Part shown: one piece after another, positions 11,346 to 24,019 of the stretch
How positions within the stretch are numbered: position 1 is the stretch's first letter
Layout: each line of letters begins with the position of its first letter
NCBI RefSeq assembly: GCF_003945595.2
Contig: NW_024104532.1
Location: forward strand, 1,921,501 to 1,985,500
DNA length: 64,000 bases
Reading direction: 5' to 3'
Source of the DNA: Pipra filicauda
Lineage: Eukaryota > Chordata > Aves > Passeriformes > Pipridae
The notes under the pieces: generated by a model
Seen by the model: the letters and a program-made list of their open reading frames with translations, nothing else
Databases searched by the model: none
Told to the model about the DNA's origin: nothing
Program-made: the position numbers and the translations under genes

Positions 11346-14300
11346 TTCGTGGTTTGACTGCTACCTCCCTCAGAGAGGTCCCATGGGAAGGGAGAATTCA
11401 GCCAGTGAAATCTCGGTTGCTCATCCCTGGTGGGGCATTTTGGAGTCCAGGAACGTACCAAGAGAAGTGCTGCTACTGTCCTTAGACCTCACAGAGGTGC
11501 CACCCCCCACTCTTTGCATCCCCTGATACCAGTTAAAATGACTCCCACAGCTCCAGGGAACAGAGTTGGCATGGACTGAAAAAAACTCAACTCTACATAA
11601 CTGGTTTTACGAGGTTCAGTGGAGAACACCATCAAACTAACCCTTCTGCAGAGAAAATCTGCTGGTGCACCCAGCTTCTGCCCCCCCACTGCCAGTAACA
11701 GGCTACCAGGCTTCATGTGTGGGTCAAACGCCAGACTCAGCCGCATCCTGCTCAGTCTGGTTGGCACTGGGTTGATGCCAAGATGAGGTCAGGGTGCTGG
11801 GCCACAGAGCAAATGCTGTGGCTGTTACTGTAGGAATTTTGCCAGATGCTTTCTCTGCACATGCCCACCTACCAGGAGAGTCCCCTTTGAGTGTTCTTTA
11901 CCACACTATATCTTCTTTTCAATTTTCTATGTGTCCACACAAACACATCTCACAAGTTACTGCAACTTCTCTGTGGCTCCACAGCTCTACCAGGATCCCC
12001 AAATAATCATTAAATGTCACCACCAAAGCACTTGTCTGTTGACAAGCCCCCAAACTAGCAACTGTGATGAAACCTTCCAAGACACACTGCATCAAGAAAG
12101 CATCGTATGCTGATGTTTTGGATCCTCTGAAGCATTATCATCTCTCCAGGTTAACCACCTTGTCACATATACCAAATTTTCATCTGACCAATATGAAAGT
12201 CAGTGCTTTAACTCTACATTCCTGACCAAACACATCAAAAGGACCTACTGAAATAAGCCATTCACGAACTGTAGATTATCTGCTGTCAATCTACCTGGAA
12301 AACCACCTCAGCAACTAATTATTTCTAAGTTACTCCCTGTGCTGCACAACAGTTCAGTTTAGCTTTCCAAAAATGAGATGACTGTTCCCAGCCTTGCACT
12401 GGTTGACATGTCTATGGCTTTACAGAACTTTATTTTGGAAACTCCCTTCTGATTCCATAGAAAGCTCAGAGCTCATCACGCTGTTTCCTAAATGACTGTG
12501 TACAGGTCCTTTTGAAGTTGACTCAGTTAGTTCAGGGTAACATTCATACATGCTGCTCAACATTATGTCAGACTTTTTTCTGTTGTTTTGTTGTTACTTC
12601 TACACTGATTGGAAAATATATCTAATTTTTAATTAAACCTTTGTATTCTGTTCTGATATTTTGTTGCCTGCATCCCTAGTTATTCACCCATCAGTTCTTT
12701 TCAGTCCTGCTAACACTTGCATTTAGGAAGAATAATATTCTGCAGTTTTACAAATATCCAACATCCTTGAAAAAAACTAGTCATCTTCACAGAACAACTC
12801 TCCTCTAACCCAGTTATCTATTATACCATCAACATCTCAGTCTGCAATAGGTCCATTTATTAACTGTTCAAATGCACATATCTGAGCTTTATTGCACAGA
12901 TCTATTACATAATGGGCAATTATCTCATTTCACAGACAGTTGCTTGTAAACTAAGATAATGTGGTTTTCCCATGAGTTATTCTTGTATGGATTATGTATT
13001 TTTTCTTTTATTTTTTTCGAGTATGTTGATCTTACACTTTGCAGTTTTTGTTATGGCACCAGGGGAAGATGCAGCAGTCACCAGTGCCAAGACACCTGCT
13101 GCATCTGCTCTCTGCATGGAAAGCATCTGGCACACTGGGGCCTCAATGCTCATCTGGACTCCCAGGTGTGACCATAGTACAAATATTTCACTTTCTTCAA
13201 ATTCTTTGCAATGCCACTTCATTCCAGCAAAATTTGGAAGCGTTACAGCCCCTTCTCTGCAGTTCTGCAAGGACTTTTTCCAAACTGACACTTCCTTTGA
13301 TCCTTTCCCTTCATTTTCTCACTGAAGTAGATAATAAAGACACAGATTCAAGAGGGCTGGTGAGAGACTGGTTTTTCTCTGAATCTCAGTCAGGTGATGG
13401 AGAAAAAGAAAAGCTTATACAAAGCTTCAAGTCTGGCTCTCCAGAAAACCCTGTATAAACCACAGTACTCACATGGAGGAATGGGGAGTACTGGGAGGGA
13501 AGGGGCTGCCCTGAAGGTGTCTGTATAATTGAGGACATCTCACACAGTCCTTGGCAGGAGTTTCCTCCTCTCCCTGATGCCTGTAAGCACTTCCTCTCAG
13601 CTCATCCCAGTCCCTCCACTGATGCACTGCCTGTTGAAAGGAACACCTAGAATCTGCATTCAGATCACATTTTCTGGTTCAGTCAGAAGACATCTCCATC
13701 CCTGCTTTGATCTTCACCATAGGCTTCTGGAGAAGAGGCACCCTCCAGTCATTCCCTGAATCTTCCTGGATTTAAGAGTGCAAGAATAACATGGTCTGGA
13801 TATGCCAAGAAACTGGCTGGAAGAGCCCCCCAGGTGAACATCCAAAATCTGGAAAAAGTTAGGGGGGCTCCTTATGAGGAAATAATTTGTCATTGCAGAC
13901 AAGTCCCTACTCAGCCTCTTCCACTCAATGCCAAAAATAATCCAAAATAATGAGATGTTGCCTATTACACCACCTGCTGCTGTACCAAGCCCTTGCAAGG
14001 CAGGTAATGTCATGGAATGTGACAAGGCTGTCTCAAAAGAAGAGTTAGACATCATCTGCCCCTTAAAGTGGATGGCTTTAGAAAAGTATATTGCACCCTA
14101 AAGGTGGAGCTTCCAATCCGTGTATCTTTTAAGCTATATTATCACATTCTGTTTTAAAAAGAGATAGGTATGTGAAAATTTTCATTTCTTCTGTGTTAGT
14201 TGGAGTGGAAAATAGACCAGGAAAAAAATCTTCTGTGCTAGAAATGCATCACAGTTGCAATAATTCCAGAATGAGTATTTAAAAGACAATTTTTTAAAAA

Positions 14301-17300
14301 AAGTATATGATTTCCCTGATAAACCATAATGGCTCTTTAGAACCCATCATGGTCTACTATATATAAGATTTTTTTTAAATGAAAATTATTTACCCAGAAG
14401 ACCATAATGGCTCTGAAATGTATTTTGTAAATCTGTGTTCAGGGACTTTTTTTTGTTAAAAAGGATTTTTTTTTTTTGGCCCAAGAGATCTTGAACAGCT
14501 TCTATGGAACCATCAGAATTTATTGTTTTAATAGGGCTGAAATGAATTTGGAACACGCACATACGGCAGCAATGTATTTCAGACAAAAAATGAGAAAGAA
14601 GAAAAAAAAAGGCTGCAGAAGTGGAAGAAGGAAAAGAAATGGAAGTTGAAGACAAGGAGAAAGGAGACTCTCCATACATATAAGATGTTCAGGCACAGAA
14701 GAGCCACAGTCCTGGTATCAGATGCAATACAGGGGAGGTCTAGAATTTCCAGGAAATGGGGGGAGAAAGTATTTCTCAGCTAAAGGAAAAGCAGTGCTCC
14801 TGCAAACTGCAGCATTACAATGTGCCAGCTCTGAAGGAAATAAAGTAGAAGAAAGGAAACATTGATCTGGCTGAGCAGGAGCTGTAGAGCTGACAGCTAC
14901 CCTGGGTAAATGCTGTAAAGACTTGCACAACAGTAACCCGGGGTTAAACAGCTCAGGCTATTTACAGTCTTCTCCTGAGTGCCCATTAGGCAAAGCCAGC
15001 CTACACACTGGTCCCAGCTATGGACTAACGATGTGACAGGAGAAACAGGAACAGCCAGAATGAAGTAACGTGGCCATCAGAAGCCCCCTCTGAGCCACAT
15101 CAGGTGGATGGAGAGCCAAGGCAGCCTGTCCCTGTCAGTGGGAAGGATCTGGTTCACACTCCTTAGAAACATCCTCCAGCTGACAAAGAGCAATTATAAC
15201 ACTTCCACGGTGCTCCAGAGTGCAGTGCCAGAGACATTAACTAATCCATCTTCAAAGGCAAATTAGGAAGGGGATAAAGACCCTCAATGAACAACCAGCT
15301 GTGGCTGCACAAAACAACCTGCAACAAATAGCAAGTTCTACAGGTGTGCACAGAAACACATCCATACATACACACATATTACCATTTTCAGGAGCCATAG
15401 TCAGTGCTACCAGGTGACTTTGAAGGACTACTTTTGCTTTTGTTATCTCAGTACTTTAATTTTCACTTGGGAAGAAAATACTGTACTTGGAATGACACCC
15501 TGGGACCAGGAGCCAGCTATTTCAGTACCGGTGAATCAGACTCTGGTTGAAAAAGCCCTCACTCAATGCAGCCTTTCAGTGGCAAAACCAGCTTCGCTCT
15601 ACTTAGAAAAGTCAGAAATCAAAACTCCCAGGAGCTGCTGGTTTGCACCATGCAAAGCTCCACTGCTCAGCCACACAGGAGTAATTCTTACACTGCAGAC
15701 AGTGAGTGCCCACAATTGTAACAACACTCTGGGCACAGTATCTGCAATACAGCAGAGGTTCAGCCTCTGAACCAAATCTGGAGCTATTCTAAAATGTGAG
15801 GTGCCATCCTTGCTTATTTTTTCTTAATAGCTGGAATGATTACCAGTTTAAAGCTAGCAAACATAGTTTGTCCTGTATCATGTAAGTACGTCATCAAATC
15901 CAACCTCACAATAAGTCTGCTGATGCTGCAAAGGGCAGTGGACAGGGGAGTTTCACTGGTGGGTGCCAAGCAGAAACTCAGACTGCATCTCTGTGATCTC
16001 TTCTGGACTGCAATTCTCTATATCTACAAGTCAGGATAACTGGTGTTAGTGGATGAAGTTTGAAGAGCTCTGCACCTGGAGACCCTCATTCCTGAGGGAA
16101 TGGGGAACACACGCCTGCAGAGGAGAGACTTCTTTGGCCAGATGCAGCCGATCTGCCTTAAACTCACAAAGGATAACTTTTGTCCCCAGTCTTCCCCATA
16201 GCACTTCAAGAGCTTAAAATGCACTTTGAGGAAGGTTTCAAACACTTTTCCCCCTCAAATCTGTCTACGCTTATTCACTGCGGATTCCAGAGGGATGACC
16301 TGGATTTCCTTGCACACTCTCAAACCAAATTATATCGGTCCCAATTAGGTCATCTGCTACCTGCAGCTCAGGACTGCAAAATTCCTTCCCCTATGTATCT
16401 CCATACAGTTAAGACAGGACAGGGAAGCCTTCTCAGTTAGAATAACTACTATAAAACCATATAACACAGCCTAAAAATACAATTATAATTGCAACACCAA
16501 AAGCAAGCCAGTCAATATCTTAGAGATTCTAATAGTTTCAAGCACTATTACCTTAACGGTCTCACATCACAGTACTGATTAAAGAAACATTTTGTCTTTT
16601 TATCTGTATTCAATGGAGAGCATAATCACTGGAGTGTAGAGAGCTAAAATATTTATTAGGAAGTATACAGCTTGGGTCAGGCAGCAAAAGTCAATGCTGA
16701 AGTGGTGAACTAAAGCCCAGCTTTTAGTCTAAATCACAGACCCTACCCTATCATCTCCTTGGGATCATCTACTGCACACAGGACAAGCTCAGGAGTGAGT
16801 TGTGCTGGTGCTCTACTATGAAAAATGTTTGCAGGAAGATCCCCCTCAGGAGCTTAAATGGGCAGAATCACTCATGGAAGAGATATTTCTGTTCAGCTAA
16901 GTCAACAAGACCTGCACATGAAGATGGGATACAAATCGGCCTCAAATATGGAAAATACATGTTTGGTTTTTTTCAAAAGTAAATGGGCAAATCTGCTTTT
17001 ACTGACAGTAGCACTGCTCTTCATCTAGAATTAAGGAAAAAAATAAAAGAGGCAATGCTCCCGTTCTTGTCCTGATAAATTTGTTTTCTCTTTTTGCCTA
17101 ATTGCTTAACAATAAATCCACGCACACTCTATTATCCATAGCCTACTGCAATATTCCTCAGGGCACATGATCAGCAATCAGAAAGCTTGAAAGATGGCCA
17201 ACATAATCTTAAATATCCCAGTGTATTACCAAATCAGTATTTCAAATTTAGTGGACATACTCAGATACGTTTTCCTCTCTGCAAGAGGCATCATGTAAGT

Positions 17301-17719
17301 GGCAAACAAGATACAGAAGATCGATTATTTAGCATAATTGCACAATCTAATTGTATGGATTTTAAATGGAACAGGAGGAGAAAGATTAAAATCATACAGC
17401 ACAGCAGTATACTTTCACAGAGTGCATGAAATAGATTTTCCCCAATTAGCAGAACAATGGAAATATTTACTGTCAATTCAGTGAAGATATTCTGAAACAA
17501 GAGTCAAGCAACATCCAGATCTGCACAGGGCAGGAGCAAATTATTTAATCATTACTGCAGGGGGGGAAAAACCCAAACCATTGAAAACTTACACATTCTG
17601 CTCAAAAAGCCACACTCCTGTGGTGCTGCTTCACTTCAGAACCACATTTGGGGACCGTATGAACAGACTGTGATGACTTCCCAGAAGAAAGTACAACTTC
17701 CATGGGAATGGGTGAGTTG
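11346..17719. other. Unassigned non-coding DNA, 6.4 kb
   Basis: The only structured element is the triple motif near 14.3 kb. Open frames reach 139 codons (plus, 13039-13458) but sit on top of other frames in all phases (12959-13325 plus, 12992-13291 minus), a sign of low stop density rather than coding. No repeat families or poly(A)-tailed copies were recognised. Confidence 0.6.
14323..14414 (+). repeat. Short triplicated motif ACCATAATGGCTCT
   Basis: ACCATAATGGCTCT is perfect at 14323-14336 and 14401-14414. A variant, CCCATCATGGTCT, lies between them at 14343-14355. Each holds the palindrome CCATxATGG. The spacings are irregular, so this could be a decayed tandem repeat or a clustered binding site. 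Confidence 0.5.
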
Positions 17720-18260
17720 CAGACCCGCACGTGCCCACGTGTGTGCACACACAGCACATCTCACCATTGGTTGCCAAAAACTGAACCAGTGCAGTACATT
17801 CTGCAGATTAACTGTGGGAGTGGAGGGAGCTCTCTTGTCTCAAAAATTAAGTGAAAACGCTAACCTTGTCATATTCCCTGGGCAAACAAAGGCAGCGGCA
17901 GCGCGGCTCCGCTCAGCCGTACCACGGGTTAACTGGCATTTCTAATACTTTTCACCTAGCCTGGCTTGACAGATGCCTAACCTTCGCTGGGAGTGGAGAC
18001 AGCCTGATGGGCCCTGGCCATACAGGGGGAAAATTTTTGATGCTTCCCACTTATGACATGATTGATTTTCTTTCAGCGGCCCTTCACTTTTGGATGTGGC
18101 GAGGGCTGCCTGCCCGAGCCCCCGCGCGCCCTGACCTCGACATATGGCCGCTGTGAGGCTGAAAACTGATGACGGCAGAAACCTAAAAAATCAATAGGCC
18201 CTGTCAGTCAGTGGGGAGGCGAACGTCTTTTAAAAACCCAATCACGACATGTACTTGCTG
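17720..18260. promoter_or_regulatory. E-box pair and CpG-containing enhancer-like block
   Basis: CACGTG occurs at 17728-17733 and 17736-17741, separated by 2 bp. The next 500 bp hold many retained CpGs (GCGGCTCCGC, CAGCCGTACCACGGG, CTTCGC, GGCGAGG, CCCCGCGCGCCC, CTCGAC, GGCCGC, GGCGAACG) together with CTTGACAGATG, a MEIS/TGIF-type site, and TTGATTTTC. The block is unique sequence and ends just before the (TATT)n repeat. The plus-strand frames 17670-17945 and 17851-18156 overlap in different phases and match no family. Enhancer or minor promoter, by inference. Confidence 0.33.
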
Positions 18261-18313
18261 CATGGTGCGGATCCACTGCACACTTGAGAACACACTGAAT
18301 TTCCTGGGGTTTC

Positions 18314-18339
18314 TATTTATTTATTTATTTATTTATTTA
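18314..18339 (+). repeat. (TATT)n microsatellite, about 6 units
   Basis: Six TATT units run into a short A-run. The repeat is probably polymorphic in length. It follows the CpG-containing block at 17.9-18.26 kb. Confidence 0.9.
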
Positions 18340-19319
18340 AAAAAAACTTCTGGGTTAACACGTCGTTTACCTATGTATTCCTTAACATTTTATGCAGGAA
18401 GAAAGAGACTGAATCATCTTGTTAGGATGGAATCGCCACAATATTAACAAGAGAAAAAAAAATAATCCCTGGAAACTCTCTGGGAATAGTATGAAATAAA
18501 TAAAGAGCACCTTTCTGTTGCCAATATAAACACTGACATCATTATTTTTGACACTATCTGGAAAGAATTTAGATATAAGGAGTTCTAGAGTCTAAAAACA
18601 TATGAGTATGAAACTGTTTTAATTTTCTTTGCAGGGGGTGAGGTATTGTTTTGGTTTGTTTTGATTTTTTAACTTTGTTTCTAAAATATGTAAGAAAAAA
18701 CTGAATTCATGATTGGTTCTATACTTCACAGTTCTTGTCATCTTCTGTGCACAGTGAAGAAAGGAAATTATTAGGTCCACTGAAATCAGCTGGAGATGCT
18801 GGTGCTCTGTAAACTGCACTGAGCTGTTTGTACCCTGCAGGACTGGGCCAACAGGATCCAACTGATCCCTTTGCTCTTGCCAGCTCAGGAAACAAAGGCA
18901 TTTTATAAGAGAGATAAGCAATATAATATACAGTGATTCAATTTCTATATTTCTGCCCCAAAACAGTCTTCTAGAACTCTGATGGAAAGCAAACAAACAA
19001 AAAATCCAACCATGATTAGAAAAATAAATGTTAACAATGGGTAGAACTTGTTATACTTTATCACCTCCATCAAGAGTGTAAATCCCAAACAAGGAATGCC
19101 TTCGAGTGATTTACCTAACCTGGCTGAAATTTTGGAGGGAGAGGCTTTATTTGAAAACCATGTCTTTGTGCATTAAAAAGAAAACAAACCTGAAAGGAGA
19201 TGTTGGCTGAGAAATTGATGCATTACCAGGATGCATTTTAGAAATAAGCCAAAAGTAAGCAAGACTTTTAAAAAAATAGTCATCGCACAAATAAACAAAA
19301 TCTAATGCTGAAGTCCCAA
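18340..19319. other. Unassigned non-coding DNA
   Basis: A 125-codon minus-strand frame (18619-18996) overlaps a second minus frame in another phase. Neither looks like a known protein. The rest is A+T-rich and unremarkable. Confidence 0.6.
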
Positions 19320-19620
19320 ATTAAGACCAATTAAAGCTTTCTTTATGACTACAAACCTGACAAGCTTACAATTTCGCCCTGTTGCAGAGGGGTGTGTGTG
19401 TGTTTTAATGTAATATTAATGAGCCAGGATGGAGGGTCATAAAAAGTGATAGGTTTTTGCAATGGTAAATTATAAATCGGTATTGATTTTTCCCGGCACT
19501 AATGCAGCCAGCTTATTGTAAGACACCACAGGCAAAGTGCACTTTATCAGATTAGACTGGAGCCTGGTATCAAATATACATGAGAAAAAGGATGCATTTG
19601 TGACTTAGACTAGACTTTTT
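19320..19620. promoter_or_regulatory. Conserved-looking non-coding block
   Basis: Unique sequence with GACCAATTAAAGC, ACCTGACAAGC, TAATATTAATGAGCC, TAAATTATAAATCGG, ATTGATTTTTCCCGGC, CACTAATGCAGCC and TTATCAGATTAG: homeodomain, PBX/MEIS-like and GATA-type cores within 300 bp. A (GT)6 tract sits at 19392-19403. No frame over 60 codons crosses it. The function is inferred. Confidence 0.3.
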
Positions 19621-19784
19621 TTTAATGATACATGAAATTTTTAAGGAAAAAAGTCTCAGAATATTAAGAAATTAAATACCATTTTAAAAGATCCCAGATG
19701 GTAGCAAATAGATATTAATGTCACATTAGTGTAATTTGTTTTTACACTGATGGAATATAGGCGAATATAGGAATAAGTACGTGA

Positions 19785-19896
19785 ACTAAATCCTGCTCAG
19801 ATTTAACCATGTGCTTAATCAGTCCAATTTATGATCATCTCAACTGCTCATGAGAAAAGTTTCTCATTTGCATAACATGCCTGAAGAATCAGGCCC
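19785..19896. repeat. Old palindromic repeat, copy 1
   Basis: The left side reads AAATCCTGCTCAG then CCATGTGCTTAA. The right side reads CTCATGAGAAAAGTT, ATAACATGCC and GAAGAATCAGGCCCT. From memory this follows an ancient amniote repeat in which the phrase 'gatcctgc...catgtgcttaa' is mirrored by 'ttaagcatgtg...gaatcagggcc' around a 'cccattgacttcaatggg' core. Here the core is eroded to AGTCCAATTTATGATC. Such elements are MITE-like palindromes of uncertain origin; I cannot give a formal name. Confidence 0.5.
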
Positions 19897-21499
19897 TACA
19901 TCTGCTTATGCCTATATGTAATATAAAATCACACGTATAGACATCTATGTAGTGAACATAAATTCTGTGTGAGTTACTTTTTACATCCTACGCCGTTTTG
20001 AAGAAGTTGGTTGTTTTTCCCCCATACCTTGTACCACCCTGCCATGCCAGCCAAAGACTATGAAAGAGCTTTTCCTTGTAGTACTTTTATTGCTTAAATA
20101 CTGTGAAGCTTTTCTTTCCCTTTCATCTCAGAACGCATTGGGAGTTGGCCGCGCAGTAAAACTGGGCGTTATTTTTAAAATCAGCTCTGCTTTTCATCTC
20201 CTGACCTTCCCGCAGTCAGGATTTCCTCATTAAAACATTTCACTGACGTGGATAATTGACCAAAAAAATTGAGAGGGAGAAAGAGAAAACAACAACAACA
20301 ATAAAAAGCAACCTTACTTTCTGCAAAGTTGCTCTGGATGGGCGGCAAACCGGCACCCCTGTTGCTGCACCCAAGAGGGGAAGGGAAAGCTTTGTACAAA
20401 GGCTCATGCCCATGTCCCCACACAGGGTCCAGGCACTCTGCCACTCCTCAGTGGCCTTTGCTATCCCTTCCTCATGGCTCTCCTGCTGCCAGCAGCCCTC
20501 CTCTTCTCGCCTCAAACATCCTGCCAGCCTCCCAGTGCAGAGCCGTCCCCCACCTCCTGCTGCTTCACGCTCCCAAGCAGCCTGTGCATGAAACTCACTA
20601 TTTTTCTCAGAACACGTATGTTTATTGACAGGTTGTGAACAAACAGCCCCTGCACAGGCTGTCTGTGAAGGCACTAAAGTAAAGTGTGAACCCAAATAAG
20701 TAACAGCAGGGAGGAGGGGGAGAGGATGGAGGGGAAAGGGGTCGGGCTGCATTTCAGGGATATTTTCCAAGGGGAAGAAGGTGTGGGACTGGGGGAGATG
20801 GGGATATCCAGGGGCATCTAAACCCCTTGAGAGGTTAAATGAAGGAGCATTGAAGACAATCCTTCATGTTTCTTCTAAATGGGCAGGGGACCAAGGAGCC
20901 TTCACACTAAACACTCAGGAGGGATCTCAATGGTGAGGGAACAGGGAGATGGAGCATGTTCCTGCTCCCCATATCCCTGTGTCATCCACCACCAGACTGC
21001 CCCACTGAAGCACCGGGTTCCAGCTTTTTTTGTATTTTAGCTTCAGAAACTAATGCTTGGCACTGTGCTCTCAAAATGTTTCTGAAACTATTTATCTTCC
21101 TGTATTCATGTTTATCATTCTTATAAGCAGATTAAGAAAGAGGTGAGAAACTGGAAGTGGAGTGGGAGGAGATGCTGCTTTTTCTTTCAAATAAATGCAT
21201 ACAAATACTCCCAAACAAGCCCAAAACAACAAGACCTCATCACTGCCAGTGCAGCCAGCACCTCTGTCTGTGCCCAGCCACACTGATGGCTACAGATTTT
21301 GGCTCACAAGAGCTGACTCCACGGACCACAACCCCTCGACAGCACGGATCGAGCCCACGGCAAGTTACAGAGTCTTACTTATGTAAGTAAGTACTCATGA
21401 GTAAAACAACAGAGAAACTCAAACACAAACAGTCCCATTAGCAGATTGCCAGCAACCCTGCTCGTCTTGCAATGGTGCGTTATATCACAGGATAAAAAT
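19897..21499. other. Unassigned DNA with a 176-codon minus-strand frame
   Basis: The minus-strand frame 20240-20770 is the second longest here, opening at TTG with an ATG six codons in. Its hydrophobic tail (VVVV and flanks) is encoded by the AAC trinucleotide tract at 20288-20301, so the apparent membrane segment is a repeat artefact. Plus-strand frames 20256-20591 and 20329-20628 cover the same bases. From 20.7 to 21.0 kb the sequence is purine-rich. Confidence 0.55.
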
Positions 21500-21585
21500 C
21501 TGAGGCCTGATCTTAACAACCATTTCTCAGACAAAATTCCTATAAACTTCAATGGAAATTTTGTCCGTCTCAGGACTGACTGAGC
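21500..21585. repeat. Old palindromic repeat, copy 2, with a clear stem
   Basis: The phrase GAGGCCTGATCTTA is followed by a 9-bp perfect inverted repeat (GACAAAATT at 21530-21538 and AATTTTGTC at 21557-21565) whose 18-bp loop contains AAACTTCAATGG. The right flank is CGTCTCAGGACTGA. The layout 'gcctgatc - arm - acttcaatgg - arm' is that of the old palindromic family seen at 19.8 and 56.55 kb. Overlapping reading frames on both strands here are by-products. Confidence 0.5.
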
Positions 21586-21964
21586 TTTTGCCTTGCAACT
21601 CCTCATACGCTGAAAGTAATAAGAGGAAACTTTCCTTTTTGACAAGACCTCATCAGGTAAAACCTAATAAAGCTGAAAAGGAAATTAGAAAAATGAAAGG
21701 TTATTCCCAGAGCAGTCTGATCCTGCCTCAGCCAAAGCCAACTCTGGAGACGCCTTCATGCTGAAGGAGCCAAATTCCCACCGGCACATCCCCCCAGCCA
21801 CCGACCCTGTAAACCAGGATCACACCACGGGCACGAGCCAAGGACGTGACAAAGCAAGGGGCACATCACACGTGTCCCACTCAATGGGACAGTGAAACAT
21901 GGCCTCAAATCTGGTCCGAGGAAAGAGAAGTCACCTCCGCCGCCTCAGTGCAAACTCACTGTGC

Positions 21965-22200
21965 TCCCAAGAAAAGCGGCACTTTTAAAGTGATTGCTAT
22001 AAATTTTATTAAAGTGAAACAAGCCACTTTTAAAATGTATGCTAATTCCACTTTATTAGTGATGCCAAAGTCCTCATTTACATTTTTCATAAAAATTACG
22101 CAGAGTTTTTTGCTGCTTTAGGGATAAAACTAATAAACAAATACATAAATTAGTATATTTTAATTAAATGTTATCCCACAAAGTAATATTGTATCCCTTT
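21965..22200. promoter_or_regulatory. A+T-rich conserved-looking block
   Basis: The phrase CTTTTAAAGTG is followed by CTATAAATTTTATTAAAGTG and later CACTTTTAAAATG. CTTTTAA therefore recurs, and TTTATTA and ATAAATTAG sites are frequent, which suits HOX/CDX-type proteins. One CpG-containing phrase (TTACGCAG) survives. The 91-codon frame ending at 22121 is lysine/phenylalanine-rich and unlikely to be coding. Confidence 0.25.
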
Positions 22201-24019
22201 GTCTAAAACAAACAAAAAAAGAAAATCTATAAAGCACCTCTAACTTGAAAATTTGTGTTGTATTAAAATATTAGAACTCATTAAAAACTAATTTAAAAAT
22301 CACTTTACCTAACAATCAGAAAAATTTTGAATTCCATATTCTAATATGTGTTATTTGTTTTGGTACAGGAGATTATCACTGCAGCATGCATTACTATTAG
22401 AATATCCATGTGTTAGAGGCATCATAATGCCCCCAGATACCCCTAGAAAATAACAAAGTCGAGTACTACCTGGAAATTTATCACTATTTCCATATTAAAT
22501 ACTGTATTATTTCTATTCTGTAACCTCAAAGTCTGCACACAGCATACACAGACCCACAGTGGCACAGGTGTTACCTTGCTTTTAGGTCCATATATCCCAT
22601 CTAAGCATGTAAAAAATCTGTACGTATTTTGGGATGGGATATGGTATGCCTTTGGAATATATAATATGTTGCTCAGAGTATAATAAATGGGGCAGGTTAA
22701 GCAAAGAGGTGTGGCTGGAGCTGCAAGGGAAAGTCCAACAGGCAGAAAACAATCACATCTTAATTCAACATTTTAAAGTACTCTGCAGAAATAGCTTGAG
22801 TATTAAAAAAAAAAATCAAATGTGCATTAGAACATATTCACCTCATTAGAAGGTTTTCTGTAACCCTGCTTTCCCTCAGATGGGACAAATAGACCTCGGC
22901 TCTGCATTTTCATTACTCTCCATCCTCCACTGCAATTTTTTCTGAATGTAAGGTTATTGCTTTTCAAGGCAGGAATTTAAATGAAACAAGCACTCTATTT
23001 GGCATTTTCACTGAAAAAGCTTTGTCTCCTGCTTGGTTATGTTTCCTAGAAATTGAATGATTCAAAAAAAAAAAGAAAAAAGAAAAAAAAAAAGGAACCA
23101 AAAGGAAACATGAGGAGTTTCTGTGTATATAAATGCACTTTCTGAAGAGGTTCAAGCATTTCTTGGCCTTTCTGAAAGTGTAATTGACTGCATATTCCTA
23201 TTAAAACTGTCTTACACCATAACCTCAGCTGCTCCAAGGCCATCCCGTCAGGTATCTGTTTCCAATATCAGTGAGTGATTCCGATTGCATGGTGATGGGC
23301 AGTAACAGGATGAAATTAAAGTAATTAAGCAGCAAGCTTGAAGACTACCCATCTTCAGTGCTCTTTGAAGGCACGTGTAGTTACCACGTGGATGCAACAT
23401 GGAGCAGCACATGCCATTCAGAAAAATGGATCACAGTGCATGGGAGGACTGAGACTCCCACCAAGGTGAACCTCTTTGAATGATCCAAAGGAATTGTATA
23501 CAGAGAAGTATTTAATATATGGGGAGAAATCTCAGATCATGCAAATATGGGGGGGTTCTCCATTAAACTTAGGGGGTTCTTATCTATCGCAAAAGAGGAA
23601 CTTCCTGCAGCTTAAACTCCATGAATCCTCTGGTTCTACAGGATTTTAAACATTCTCAGGGGGGAATTTGGGTTTCTGGAGATACAACCAACAAATGAAA
23701 ACTTCCAGTGTTCAGTTCCCTGCCAAACAGTAATCAAAATAAGAGACGCAAAAAAGCTTTCTCCTGAACTAGCCCAGGCACTTTAAAAGGCTTTAAAGAT
23801 ATTTTCAAAGTGTTCTTTTTAACCTGATAAGGCTCATAATCCTCTGTAAGATTAGTCTTAATGTGGAGAAATGACTCATCTGCAGTGACATCAGAGAGAG
23901 CCCCATGTCCTCTCTCACTTTACAACCAGCCTGATCACCCCCTCGCCTTGCCCCAAGTCTTCCCCATAAATATTTAAACAAGGAGCAAAGTGATATATTA
24001 AGGATATCATATTCCAACC
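22201..24019. other. Unassigned non-coding DNA
   Basis: Very A+T-rich at 22.2-22.6 kb. Contains an interrupted A-rich tract at 23064-23094 and two CACGTG sites at 23372-23377 and 23385-23390. Frames are at most 82 codons, and the phenylalanine runs on the minus strand come from the A-rich tract. Confidence 0.6.

Noticed and set aside
13039..13458. 139-codon plus-strand frame as an exon
   Set aside because: The other two plus-strand phases and the minus strand are also open over parts of it, and the product has no recognisable motif.
15190..15285. ACATTAACTAATCC and neighbours as a MIR or L2 3' remnant
   Set aside because: Only one short block fits and the rest of the order is missing.
20240..20770. 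Minus-strand 176-codon frame with an apparent C-terminal membrane segment
   Set aside because: The hydrophobic tail is encoded by an AAC/GTT trinucleotide tract and flanking T-rich sequence, the frame opens at TTG, and plus-strand frames overlap it. No known family is matched.
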